This document shows positions 8,550-16,103 of a DNA stretch of 64,000 nt, piece by piece. The notes beneath the pieces are model-generated. The model was not told the DNA's origin and made no database searches. It was given only the letters and a program-made list of their open reading frames with translations. Every line of letters starts with the position of its first letter. Within the stretch, counting starts at the first letter, position 1. Made by a program: the position numbers and the translations under genes. The DNA is from Mycobacterium sp. 1081908.1 (GTDB lineage: Bacteria > Actinomycetota > Actinomycetes > Mycobacteriales > Mycobacteriaceae): assembly GCF_001673535.1 (NCBI RefSeq), contig NZ_LZLY01000133.1:1-64000 (forward strand), given 5' to 3'.

Positions 8550-9776
8550 TCACTGGGCGACGCGGACGCCCGGCGTGAAGACGACGGGCAGGGCACGATA
8601 GCCGCGGGTGACCGAGTTCCCGTGGAAATCGACCTTTGCCCCCGGCGGGATGGCGTAGTCGGGTATCCGATTCAGGGTCTGTTCGACGCCCGCCCGAAAC
8701 TCGAGTCGGGCGAGGTTGGAGCCTAGACAGCGATGGACGCCGGCTCCGAATCCGAGGTGGCGATTTGTCTGGCGATCGAGAATGCACTTGTTCGGCTCGT
8801 CGAACTCGCGGCCGTCGCGGTTGGCGGCCGCATAGTTCACGACGACCGTCTCACCCGGACAGAACTTGTGGCCGCTTAGTTCGGCCTCTTCGGCGACGGA
8901 ACGGTGAAGTCCGTGAACCGAACCCGCGAACCGGATGAATTCCTCTATTGCCGTGGGCATCAACCCGGCGTCGCGTACGAGTCGGTCGCGCTCTGCGGCA
9001 TGGGTGCCTAGGTAGAAGAAGGCGAACGACATTGCACTAGAGGTTGTTTCGAGCCCCGCTTGCACCAGCAGCATGACATTCGCGACCACGTCGTCGAAGC
9101 TCAATTTCTCGCCGTCGATCTCGGCGGCGAGCAAGACATCGATGAGGTCGTCACGCGGCGGTTCGCCACGACGTTTGTCGATCTCCTCGCGTACGCGGAG
9201 GTAGAGGTTCGTCATCGATCCGTTTCGGATCTCTTCGCTCTCGCCATTGATCGCGAGGTCGGCCGTCTCGATGTAGAGCGGCACGTCCTCAACGGGCATA
9301 CCGAGCAGATACCGGAAGAATACGATCCCCGGTTGCTGCCAGGCGACGTCGGCGAGATCGCCGCGGCCCAATTCGATGAAGTTGTCGATCAGCCCGTCAG
9401 TGACCGCGCGCACCTGGGGCTCCAAATCCTTCATCCGGCCAGGAGAGAAATACGGGTTGAGGACTTTGCGGAGCTGCTGCTGCCGTGGCGGGTCCAAGGT
9501 GATCACGATGTCGCCGAACGACATCGGGTTGCCTTCCAGACCAAGGGGCTTGCTGGAGAAGCTGCGCCAATCCCGCAAAATCTCGTAGCACTCGTCGTAG
9601 CGGGTGGCGACCCACGCACCCCCCGGCGTCGGGCCCAGGAATGGGACATCCTGGTGACTGAACGGTCCCGTCTCCCGCATCACCCCGTAAACCTCGTAGA
9701 GGAATTCTTGGTCGTTGAAATCCTCATGACGAAGATCGAGGTTCCGAGCGTGTTCCTCCGCCGATTTGCTCACCAT
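8550..9776 (-). CDS. Cytochrome P450
   Basis: A 408-residue soluble class I cytochrome P450. The heme-binding loop is GFGAGVHRCLG with proximal Cys350. The I-helix oxygen motif is AGLETTSSA, the ExxR motif is EEFIR, and the PPRQQQLRKVL segment is typical of bacterial P450s. ATG 9776 has AAAGGA upstream. It is the first gene of the minus-strand catabolic arm and is served by the promoter at 9,913-9,941. A 3Fe-4S ferredoxin, its probable electron donor, is encoded on the opposite arm at 13,303. A ferredoxin reductase is not encoded nearby. CYP family and substrate cannot be assigned by eye. Confidence 0.93.
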   Translation of the reverse strand: MVSKSAEEHARNLDLRHEDFNDQEFLYEVYGVMRETGPFSHQDVPFLGPTPGGAWVATRYDECYEILRDWRSFSSKPLGLEGNPMSFGDIVITLDPPRQQQLRKVLNPYFSPGRMKDLEPQVRAVTDGLIDNFIELGRGDLADVAWQQPGIVFFRYLLGMPVEDVPLYIETADLAINGESEEIRNGSMTNLYLRVREEIDKRRGEPPRDDLIDVLLAAEIDGEKLSFDDVVANVMLLVQAGLETTSSAMSFAFFYLGTHAAERDRLVRDAGLMPTAIEEFIRFAGSVHGLHRSVAEEAELSGHKFCPGETVVVNYAAANRDGREFDEPNKCILDRQTNRHLGFGAGVHRCLGSNLARLEFRAGVEQTLNRIPDYAIPPGAKVDFHGNSVTRGYRALPVVFTPGVRVAQ

Positions 9777-9912
9777 GTGCAGTCCTTTTCGACGCCGGAA
9801 CGAGGCGTGCGGGGGGCCAACATGCTGGCGACACCGTGGTCGCGCCACCGTCGATGTGCCATCTGCACCGGCCCTCGGGTTTCTCGCACATGCCGAAACT
9901 TGCTTTCGCAGC

Positions 9913-9956
9913 ACAGTAAGTCGTCGATTACGCGGAGTCAAGTCGCACTCGATAAC
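9913..9956 (-). promoter_or_regulatory. P450 promoter with palindromic operator
   Basis: On the minus strand, TTGACT (9936-9941) and TACTGT (9913-9918) are separated by 17 bp, a good SigA-type promoter reading into the P450 gene. Overlapping the -35 is TCGAGT-N3-ACTTGA (9938-9952), an imperfect 15-bp palindrome, within a 20-bp block (9937-9956) that recurs at 10,774-10,793 with 17 of 20 bases the same. The TetR gene lies next door, so it is the probable binder. Confidence 0.65.
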
Positions 9957-10057
9957 AGCCCGAGCCGGAAGGGTGGACCCCCGGAAACGGGCGATACGGC
10001 GGGCGACGCGTGAGCGAGCTTCTTCCCAGTTGAGGGCTGCTCGCTAAGGTATGTGTG

Positions 10058-10747
10058 ATGACTGCAGGCGCGCGGCGGCGAGTTCGCGACAAGGATGGCA
10101 AACAACGAGCCCTCCTTGAAGCGGCTGCCGAGGTCTTCGCCGAAGCGGGATACGCGGCCGCGGCGACAAAGGAGATCGCGCGGCGCGCCGACTGCTCGGA
10201 GGCGATGCTCTTCCACTACTTCGGGGACAAACGAGGCATCTTCGAGCAAGTAGTTTCTCGACAGATCGCCGAGCTCGTCAGTGAGGCAGAAGAGCAAGTC
10301 GTGGCGAATCTGCCTGCGCGCTTCGAGGACTATATCGAGCAGCTTTTCTTCGCCAGACTACGAATCGATGACCGGGACAGCGGTGTTCCCGGCTGGGACA
10401 TTTCCGGTCGGGCGTTGTCGGACCCGGACTTCTCGCTGCGTGTGCTGCAACCCAACCACGCACGTCGTACAGCCGTTATTGCCGAAGGCGTTCGCCACTA
10501 TCAAGCTGCGGGGCAGATCGGGGCCGACGTCGACGCCGACCTGTTCGCCGAGCTGCTGGCTAACTTCATTATCTTCACGACGAGCCTCGGACCACGCTGG
10601 TTCGGGACCGGCGAGCCAGACATTCGCGCACAGATCGAATTGGGTTCACGCATTCTCGCCAAGGGCGTAAGCACATCGGACGGCAAGGCACCCACCAAGC
10701 GAGGCGGGCGGGCCCGACGGCCTGCGAAGGTGCGCGGCGCCGACTAA
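10058..10747 (+). CDS. TetR-family regulator of the P450 cluster
   Basis: A 229-residue TetR-type repressor. The N-terminal helix-turn-helix (ALLEAAAEVFAEAGYAAAATKEIARRADCSEAMLFHYFGDKRGIF, positions about 17-60) is canonical. The C-terminal ligand domain ends in a Lys/Arg-rich tail. ATG 10058 follows TAAGG by 8 nt; GTG 10055 is the alternative. It stands between the two catabolic arms and is divergent to the P450. The shared operators at 9,937 and 10,774 flank the gene, so it probably represses both arms and itself until a pathway substrate or CoA ester binds. Confidence 0.88.
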   Translation: MTAGARRRVRDKDGKQRALLEAAAEVFAEAGYAAAATKEIARRADCSEAMLFHYFGDKRGIFEQVVSRQIAELVSEAEEQVVANLPARFEDYIEQLFFARLRIDDRDSGVPGWDISGRALSDPDFSLRVLQPNHARRTAVIAEGVRHYQAAGQIGADVDADLFAELLANFIIFTTSLGPRWFGTGEPDIRAQIELGSRILAKGVSTSDGKAPTKRGGRARRPAKVRGAD

Positions 10748-10773
10748 AAGCTCCGGCGAACCAACCCGACCGT

Positions 10774-10818
10774 GTTATCGAGTCACACTTGACAGCCTAG
10801 CTTTCCCGTCGCTAGCGT
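10774..10818 (+). promoter_or_regulatory. CoA-transferase operon promoter with matching operator
   Basis: TTGACA (10789-10794) and TAGCGT (10813-10818) are spaced by 18 bp. The 20-bp block 10774-10793 contains TCGAGT-N3-ACTTGA and matches, on the other strand, the block upstream of the P450. Both copies overlap the -35 in the same register. The distance to the CoA-transferase start is about 130 nt. Confidence 0.65.
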
Positions 10819-10950
10819 CGTTGCCAGCCAGGCCGCAGCCAAGCCGATTCCTGCTCGATCGGCATAAGCGTGAGGACAGAGGGTGGCGTGTGCACTCATC
10901 GGTGCGAGTAACTCGCTTCCGAAAACATTGACGCGGAAAGCTGCCCGGCG

Positions 10951-13299
10951 ATGAACGCTCTGCGTGGAGTTCGTGTAGTGGAGTGGGCGACGGAAATCAC
11001 CGGCCCGTACTGCACCAAGTTGTTCGCCGACCTCGGAGCGGAGGTCATAAAGATAGAGGCCCCGGACGGGGATCCGTTCCGCCGCAGAATCTTTGGTGAT
11101 CGAGGCGACACCGGCGCGCTGTTCAAATTCTTGAACGCCGGCAAGGGTTCAGTCGTTGGCGCTTCACTGCCCGACGTGGAGGCCCTGATCGTTTCCGCCG
11201 ATGTGTTCGTCGATTCTCTGGGCGCGGGCGCTCTCGACCGCGAAGCGCTTTCACGGCGTGCGCCACACCTGGTGATCGTGGCGTTGTCTGCGTACGGGTT
11301 GACCGGACCGTATCGGGACCGGCCCTCGACGGAATTCACGATCCAGGCCGAGAGCGGAACCCTGGCGTTGCGAGGCCGTCCGGACCAGCCGCCCATTCAA
11401 GCCGGTGGTCGAGTGTTCGAATGGGTGATGGCCAGTTATGCCGCCGTCGGGGCGCTGGGCGCATTGCGGCGGGTTCAACTCGGCGGAATCGGTGAAATCG
11501 TTGACTGCTCGTTGTTGGAGGCTTGCCACCTCAGCGCCAGCGGATTCGCTGACATCTACCACGAGCTGGCCGGTCGTCCCCCTTTGACCGTTCCCGCCCG
11601 ACAGGTTGAGATCCCTTCCATCGAACCGACCGCGGACGGATGGGTGGGCTTCAACACCAACACCCGTCAGCAATTCGAGTCGTTCCTCGCGATGATCGGC
11701 CGATTGGACCTGCTCGACGACGACCCGGCGTGGGCACTCGCAACGACCCGCTGGGAACGCCGGGAGGAGTGGAATCGGATTGTGCGGGAATGGACGACGC
11801 AACGTTCCACGGACGAAATCGTCGCGTTGGCCTCCGATCTGCGGATCCCCGTCTCGCCAGTCAACAATGGTGAGACCGTGTTGGACCACAGGCAGTTCGC
11901 GGCGCGCGGCGTGTGGGGCACGTATGCCGACGGCAGCTTCACCCACCCGTTGGCGCCCTACCGGATAAATGGTCACCGACCCGTCCCTACCTGCGGCGCT
12001 CCTGCGCTCGGCGAAATGGCAAGCGTGTCCTCCCACAACAGGATTGCGGCCACCGCCGGCCGTGCACCGGGACTTCCGCTTGACGGCGTGCGGATTCTCG
12101 ACGCGACCGCGTGGTGGGCCGGCCCCTCCTCCACCCACATGCTCGCCGCACTGGGCGCCGAGGTCATTCACCTGGAGTCGACGCGGCACCCTGACGGCGC
12201 ACGGATGGCCGCCGCGGCGTTCGCCGATCAGGCCCAGTGGTGGGAGCGGTCGGGGATGTACCTGGCGACCAACGCCAACAAGCGCGGACTCACCCTTGAC
12301 CTTGCCTCAGAGAAAGGTCGGGATGTCTTCTTCCGACTCGTCGAGTGCTCCGACATCCTGGTCGAAAACTTCTCGCCACGCGTCTTCGACAATTTCGGCA
12401 TCACGTGGGAGACCATCAGCGAGCTCAACCCTCGAATACTTATGGTTCGCATGCCCGCATTCGGTCTCGACGGGCCATGGCGCAACAACGTCGGCTTCGC
12501 GCAGACGATGGAACAGATGACGGGGATGGCATGGGTGACCGGCCATGAGTACGACCAGCCGCGAATCCCCCGCGGCCCATGCGACCCCCTGGCGGGAATG
12601 CACTCAGCATTCGCGATGCTCGCCGGCCTCCGGCAACGGGACCAAACCGACCGCGGGTCATTCATCGAGGTCTCGATGGTTGAGGCCGCGCTCAACGCAG
12701 CCGCTGAGCAGGTCGTCGAATTCACCGCATACGGCAACCTGATATCGCGTCAAGGAAATCGCAGCCCTGACGCCGCCCCACAAGGGCTTTACGAGTGCGC
12801 GGGAACGGAACGATGGCTGGCCATTTCGGTCGCGTCCGACGAGCAGTGGCGCCTACTGAAGTCGGCGCTGGGTAATCCGGACTGGGCAGACGACCCCGCG
12901 CTGGACACCCACCAGGGGCGTGCAGAGGCACACGATGTGATCGACAAACACCTCGAGCAATGGGCTGGCCGGCAAGAATCCTCGGCCGCCGCCGAGTTGC
13001 TTATCGAATACGGCGTCCCCGCCGCGGATTTGGCAGACGCCAGAGTCGCTTCGATGCACCCACAACTTGCTGCCCGCGGCTTCTTCGAAAGTCTCGACCA
13101 CCCCGTCGTGGGACGGCATCATGTGCCGGCACTTCCCTTCAAGTACCGCAGCGTCCAAAAGTGGTATCGCTCGCCAGCACCTACCTTGGGGCAGCACAAC
13201 GCGAGCATCCTCAGTGAGCTTCTCGGTCTCGACGCCGCTTCGATGACGACGCTGACGGAACAGGACGTCATCGGGACCCGACCGGGCGGATTGGACTGA
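10951..13299 (+). CDS. Double-length CaiB/BaiF CoA-transferase
   Basis: A 782-residue protein made of two class III CoA-transferase units in tandem. Unit one (about 1-385) starts at RGVRVVEWATEITGPYCTKLFADLGAEVIKIEAP. Unit two (about 386-782) starts at DGVRILDATAWWAGPSSTHMLAALGAEVIHLES. Class III enzymes normally work as interlocked dimers of about 400 residues, so this chain may fold as an intrachain pseudo-dimer. Both units show Glu (SLLEA and SMVEA) where the nucleophilic Asp is expected by eye; a structural alignment is needed. It is followed after 3 nt by a ferredoxin and then the alcohol dehydrogenase. Role: CoA activation of an acid in the P450 pathway. Confidence 0.88.
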   Translation: MNALRGVRVVEWATEITGPYCTKLFADLGAEVIKIEAPDGDPFRRRIFGDRGDTGALFKFLNAGKGSVVGASLPDVEALIVSADVFVDSLGAGALDREALSRRAPHLVIVALSAYGLTGPYRDRPSTEFTIQAESGTLALRGRPDQPPIQAGGRVFEWVMASYAAVGALGALRRVQLGGIGEIVDCSLLEACHLSASGFADIYHELAGRPPLTVPARQVEIPSIEPTADGWVGFNTNTRQQFESFLAMIGRLDLLDDDPAWALATTRWERREEWNRIVREWTTQRSTDEIVALASDLRIPVSPVNNGETVLDHRQFAARGVWGTYADGSFTHPLAPYRINGHRPVPTCGAPALGEMASVSSHNRIAATAGRAPGLPLDGVRILDATAWWAGPSSTHMLAALGAEVIHLESTRHPDGARMAAAAFADQAQWWERSGMYLATNANKRGLTLDLASEKGRDVFFRLVECSDILVENFSPRVFDNFGITWETISELNPRILMVRMPAFGLDGPWRNNVGFAQTMEQMTGMAWVTGHEYDQPRIPRGPCDPLAGMHSAFAMLAGLRQRDQTDRGSFIEVSMVEAALNAAAEQVVEFTAYGNLISRQGNRSPDAAPQGLYECAGTERWLAISVASDEQWRLLKSALGNPDWADDPALDTHQGRAEAHDVIDKHLEQWAGRQESSAAAELLIEYGVPAADLADARVASMHPQLAARGFFESLDHPVVGRHHVPALPFKYRSVQKWYRSPAPTLGQHNASILSELLGLDAASMTTLTEQDVIGTRPGGLD

Positions 13300-13302
13300 A
13301 CG

Positions 13303-13503
13303 GTGAAGCTTCGTGTCGACGCGGAAATGTGCCAGGGCCACAGCCGTTGTTACGCAACATATCCGGAGATGTTCGATATCGACGACGACGGGATCGCCCT
13401 CGTCACCGTCACGGACATACCGCCGGAGTGGGAAGACCGGGCGCACCATGCGATCGCGAATTGTCCGGAGCGTGCCATACATATCGTCAAGGAGTCACCA
13501 TGA
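13303..13503 (+). CDS. 3Fe-4S ferredoxin, P450 partner
   Basis: A 66-residue ferredoxin with Cys10-x2-His13-x2-Cys16 and Cys54-Pro. Replacement of the second cysteine of the cluster by His is typical of mycobacterial 3Fe-4S ferredoxins that serve cytochromes P450. The GTG 13303 start lies 3 nt after the CoA-transferase stop, and its TGA overlaps the next gene's ATG (ATGA), so translation is coupled. Likely electron donor for the P450 at 8,550-9,776. Confidence 0.92.
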   Translation: MKLRVDAEMCQGHSRCYATYPEMFDIDDDGIALVTVTDIPPEWEDRAHHAIANCPERAIHIVKESP

Positions 13504-14615
13504 AGACCAACGGAGCAGTTCTGTGGGGGCTGAACGAGAAGTGGTCGGTGGAAGAGATCGAACTCGATCCTCCCCAATCCGGCGAACTACTGGTCGAATT
13601 CGAAGCCACCGGATTGTGCCACTCCGATCACCACATCCGCACCGGTGACATGTTCGGGGTGAGCTTTCCGTTGATCGGTGGGCACGAAGGGGCCGGCATC
13701 GTTCGAGAGGTCGGTCCGGAAGTGCGCGATGTGGCGGTGGGAGACCACGTCGTGACGTCGTTTCTACCGGCCTGCGGTCGCTGCCGCTGGTGCGCTACGG
13801 GGCGTCAAAACCTTTGTGACTTCGGGGCAACCATCCTCGCGGGAGTTCAAGCCGACGGCACCTTCCGGCGGCGAGCCCGCGGCCAGGGCATCGGAGCACT
13901 TTCCGGCGTCGGCAGTTTCGCGCAGTGGGGCGTGTTATCGGAGGCCTCCGTGGTCAAGATCGACAACGATGTGCCGTTGTCACGCGTGTGTCTGCTCGGC
14001 TGCGGCGTCACCACCGGTTGGGGCTCGGCCGTCAATACCGCGAACGTCAGTCCCGGCGACGTGGTCGTTGTTGTCGCCTGCGGCGGGATCGGCAGCGGCG
14101 CCATTCAGGGCGCGCGCCTGGCAGGGGCGGAGCAAATCGTGGTGGTCGATATCGAGCCGAGCAAGCGCGACAAAGCGTTTCAGTTCGGGGCCACTCACTT
14201 CGTCACCTCGATGGAGGAGGCAACCCAGTTAGTTGGCGAGATTACGCGTGGAGTCATGGCCGACTCGGCCATCCTCACGCCAGGCGTGCTCGAGGGCGCG
14301 ATGATCAACGACGCGCTCAATGCGGTACGGAAGGGCGGTGCCGTGGTAGCCACCGCCCTGGCATCGATGTCCGACGTGACGCCGACGCTGCCGCTGACGT
14401 TGTTCACGCTGTTCCAAAAGCGGCTCCTGGGCAGCCTGTACGGCGAAGCCAACCCGCGGGCCGACATCCCTCGACTTATCAGCCTCTATCGAAGCGGCAA
14501 GCTGTTGCTCGACGAAACCGTCACCACCGAGTACAAGCTCAACGACATCAATGAGGCCTACGACGACATGCTCGCCGGCCGCAACATTCGCGGGGTGATA
14601 ATCCACGAGCACTGA
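13500..14615 (+). CDS. NDMA-type (mycofactocin-linked) alcohol dehydrogenase
   Basis: A 371-residue zinc alcohol dehydrogenase. It has catalytic-zinc residues in GLCHSDHH, the structural-zinc cluster CGRCRWCATGRQNLC, and a Rossmann CGGIGSGAIQGARLAGA. The start KTNGAVLWGLNEKWSVEEIELDPP and overall pattern match the NDMA-dependent alcohol dehydrogenases of actinobacteria, which hold NAD tightly and pass electrons to mycofactocin (established for the family). ATG 13500 overlaps the ferredoxin stop by 4 nt. In the pathway it would oxidise the P450-made alcohol to an aldehyde for the dehydrogenase at 5,736. Confidence 0.88.
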   Translation: MKTNGAVLWGLNEKWSVEEIELDPPQSGELLVEFEATGLCHSDHHIRTGDMFGVSFPLIGGHEGAGIVREVGPEVRDVAVGDHVVTSFLPACGRCRWCATGRQNLCDFGATILAGVQADGTFRRRARGQGIGALSGVGSFAQWGVLSEASVVKIDNDVPLSRVCLLGCGVTTGWGSAVNTANVSPGDVVVVVACGGIGSGAIQGARLAGAEQIVVVDIEPSKRDKAFQFGATHFVTSMEEATQLVGEITRGVMADSAILTPGVLEGAMINDALNAVRKGGAVVATALASMSDVTPTLPLTLFTLFQKRLLGSLYGEANPRADIPRLISLYRSGKLLLDETVTTEYKLNDINEAYDDMLAGRNIRGVIIHEH

Positions 14616-14682
14616 CTCGAAGAAAGCGAGCCAGGTTCGTCCTTCAGCCTGCGCGGCCGAGAGTCCGTCGCCGGTTGCCCCG

Positions 14683-14900
14683 GCCCGATGCCTCGGTTGC
14701 GCCATGGCCAACTCGCTCATCGGGGGCGTAACGATATTTCCGCGGCCGCCACTGTCGGCCCCGACCCATGGACGGCCGAGGCTGGCCCGGGCGTGATCGA
14801 GACGCAGATCTCCAACATCATCCAAAATGCAAACATCCCAGACATTTTCGCGATCTTCCGTGACGCACAGACGCAACCGTTGTCCAACAGGCCGGTTTGA
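14683..14900 (+). pseudogene. Decayed 3' copy of the lysin-B-like hydrolase
   Basis: The segment 14,730-14,900 reproduces 2,506-2,838 with internal loss. The stretch PDPWTAEAGPGVIETQI through FAI-RDA aligns almost identically, then jumps to the C-terminal TQP(F/L)S ending. Upstream, short matches (around TTGCGCCA) show the homology goes back to about 14,683 with a further deletion. The catalytic GYSQGA part is absent. This is a relic of a second hydrolase gene, in the same orientation as the intact copy 12 kb to the left. Confidence 0.85.
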
Positions 14901-14959
14901 CGAGGCGCTCCCGCGGATACCCCATCGGTAGAGTGTCAGCAAACAGCCGGGAGATGAGG

Positions 14960-15517
14960 ATGCGATCAGTTGCGTTGGCCGCCGCCTTTGCCGTGGTCTT
15001 CGGCTTCCTCGCGCCGTCGGCTCCACCAGGTCCGCCCACCACGCTTGCCGACCACGCCGTCCCGTTGGCTCCTCCCGCCGACCCCGGCGACGGTTCCCTG
15101 CCGAACGGGGGCCAACTGACGCCGTTCGACGTCCAATACTCGGCCATCGCGCGCCTCGACCCAGCCTTGTTGAAAGCGATTCAGGGTGCCGCCACCGCGG
15201 CCACCGCGGACGGCGTAACCATGACCATCACCTCGGGCTGGCGGTCGCCGGAGTTTCAGCAGCGGCTGCTGGACAACGCCGTGCGGACCTATGGCAGCCT
15301 CGCCGCGGCGCGGCAATACGTGCAGACCCCGGAGATGTCCAAGCACGTGACGGGCGAGGCGGTCGACGTCGGGGGCGCCGGCGCCGACCAATGGCTCATC
15401 GCCAACGGGTCGCGCTTCGGGCTGTGCCGGATTTACGCCAACGAGCTGTGGCACTTCGAACTGGCGGCGGACGCAGCCGGGAACTGCCCGCCGCTGCTTC
15501 CCAACGCGGCGGGGTGA
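14960..15517 (+). CDS. Secreted VanY-type D,D-carboxypeptidase
   Basis: A 185-residue protein. An N-terminal signal peptide (RSVALAAAFAVVFGFLAPSA) is followed by a Pro-rich linker and a VanY/peptidase M15 domain. The zinc motif SKHVTGEAVD (SxHxxGxAxD) and the later ELWHFE (ExxH) are both present, so the enzyme should be active on the D-Ala-D-Ala end of peptidoglycan stems in the periplasm. ATG 14960 is 6 nt after GGGAG; ATG 14954 is also possible. A TAGAGT -10-like hexamer lies near 14,931. It borders the insertion-sequence relic on its 3' side. Confidence 0.85.
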   Translation: MRSVALAAAFAVVFGFLAPSAPPGPPTTLADHAVPLAPPADPGDGSLPNGGQLTPFDVQYSAIARLDPALLKAIQGAATAATADGVTMTITSGWRSPEFQQRLLDNAVRTYGSLAAARQYVQTPEMSKHVTGEAVDVGGAGADQWLIANGSRFGLCRIYANELWHFELAADAAGNCPPLLPNAAG

Positions 15518-15518
15518 C

Positions 15519-15648
15519 TTTGATTTCCCGCCTCACCGGCGGTGCTGCGGGTGGCGGTTTTGACGAGCTTGTCGTCGATCCAGAACCGCAGCAACCCGCT
15601 GTCGACTTGGACATCGGAGCGTTGGCCGGCGTGGTAGCGGACGGAGTG
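15519..15648 (-). pseudogene. C-terminal fragment of an IS transposase
   Basis: Read on the minus strand, an uninterrupted 43-residue stretch gives HSVRYHAGQRSDVQVD then LLRFWIDDKLVKTATRS. This resembles the C-terminal tail of integrase-core (IS481-type) transposases of actinobacteria. No catalytic domain remains, and the fragment stops where the VanY gene begins. Family assignment is from memory of such tails and is tentative. Confidence 0.5.
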
Positions 15649-15734
15649 TCAAGGATCAACCGAAACCGCTGTCACGCATCAGCCGAAATACTGTCACCCG
15701 TCATCAGAACGCGAATGTCACGCATTAGCCGAGG
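15647..15734. repeat. Four iterated 19-bp repeats, IS terminus
   Basis: Imperfect direct repeats start at 15647, 15670, 15692 and 15716, a period of about 23 bp. The form is TGTCA followed by a variable triplet, then ATCAGCCGAAA, with decay in the third copy. Such arrays act as transposase-binding ends in several IS families. They directly follow the transposase fragment and end 14 bp before the attachment repeat. Confidence 0.55.
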
Positions 15735-15747
15735 TCATCAACCTTGG

Positions 15748-15786
15748 AGTGGGGCGGGCGGGGCTCGAACCCGCGACCAACGGATT
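15748..15786. repeat. attL, 39-bp direct repeat
   Basis: Identical over 39 bp to 24,113-24,151. On the minus strand it encodes the T-arm, variable loop, 3' half of the anticodon stem and acceptor end of the CAT-anticodon tRNA. It marks the left end of the integrated element; the tRNA is complete only at the right end. Confidence 0.93.
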
Positions 15787-15797
15787 CTCGAACGGCC

Positions 15798-15922
15798 GAT
15801 CCGGACGATTCCCGTTACACCCGGTTATACGTTGCGCGGCAATAATGTTCGCGCTGCAGGCAACCTAGCGGATCCGGACGTTTCCCAGTGTTTCGCGGTC
15901 ATTATCGGTGAATAAACGATGG
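15798..15922. repeat. Candidate integrase arm-type sites
   Basis: Two 19-bp direct repeats (15798-15816 and 15871-15889) share GATCCGGACG-W-TTCCC and 16 of 19 bases. A further TGAATAAACGATGG at 15909-15922 is repeated exactly at 24065-24078, just inside the right end. Repeats just inside both ends of an integrated element are typical of arm sites. Apart from attL and these repeats, no gene is seen in 15,787-16,103. Confidence 0.45.
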
Positions 15923-16103
15923 GCACTGGGCTGACAGGATTTTAACTGGCGACCACTTGACCCCCCAGTCACAGGCGCTGCGTGTTTGGATACCCGCTGG
16001 CACCCGTTGAGCTGCAGGTTTATCGTTGGCGCTGATGGTAGCGGCGAGCTGAGTAAGAATTGGGGTAAGGCCGCGCCGTCGGGAGCCGTGGGCGTTTCCC
16101 GTG

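Noticed and set aside
15647..15734. CRISPR array
   Set aside because: Only four decayed 19-bp units with 3-5 bp spacing, no cas genes; an IS end fits better.
15391..15915. A 174-residue protein across attL
   Set aside because: The frame overlaps the VanY gene and then runs through the IS relic and tRNA fragment; no ribosome site or domain.
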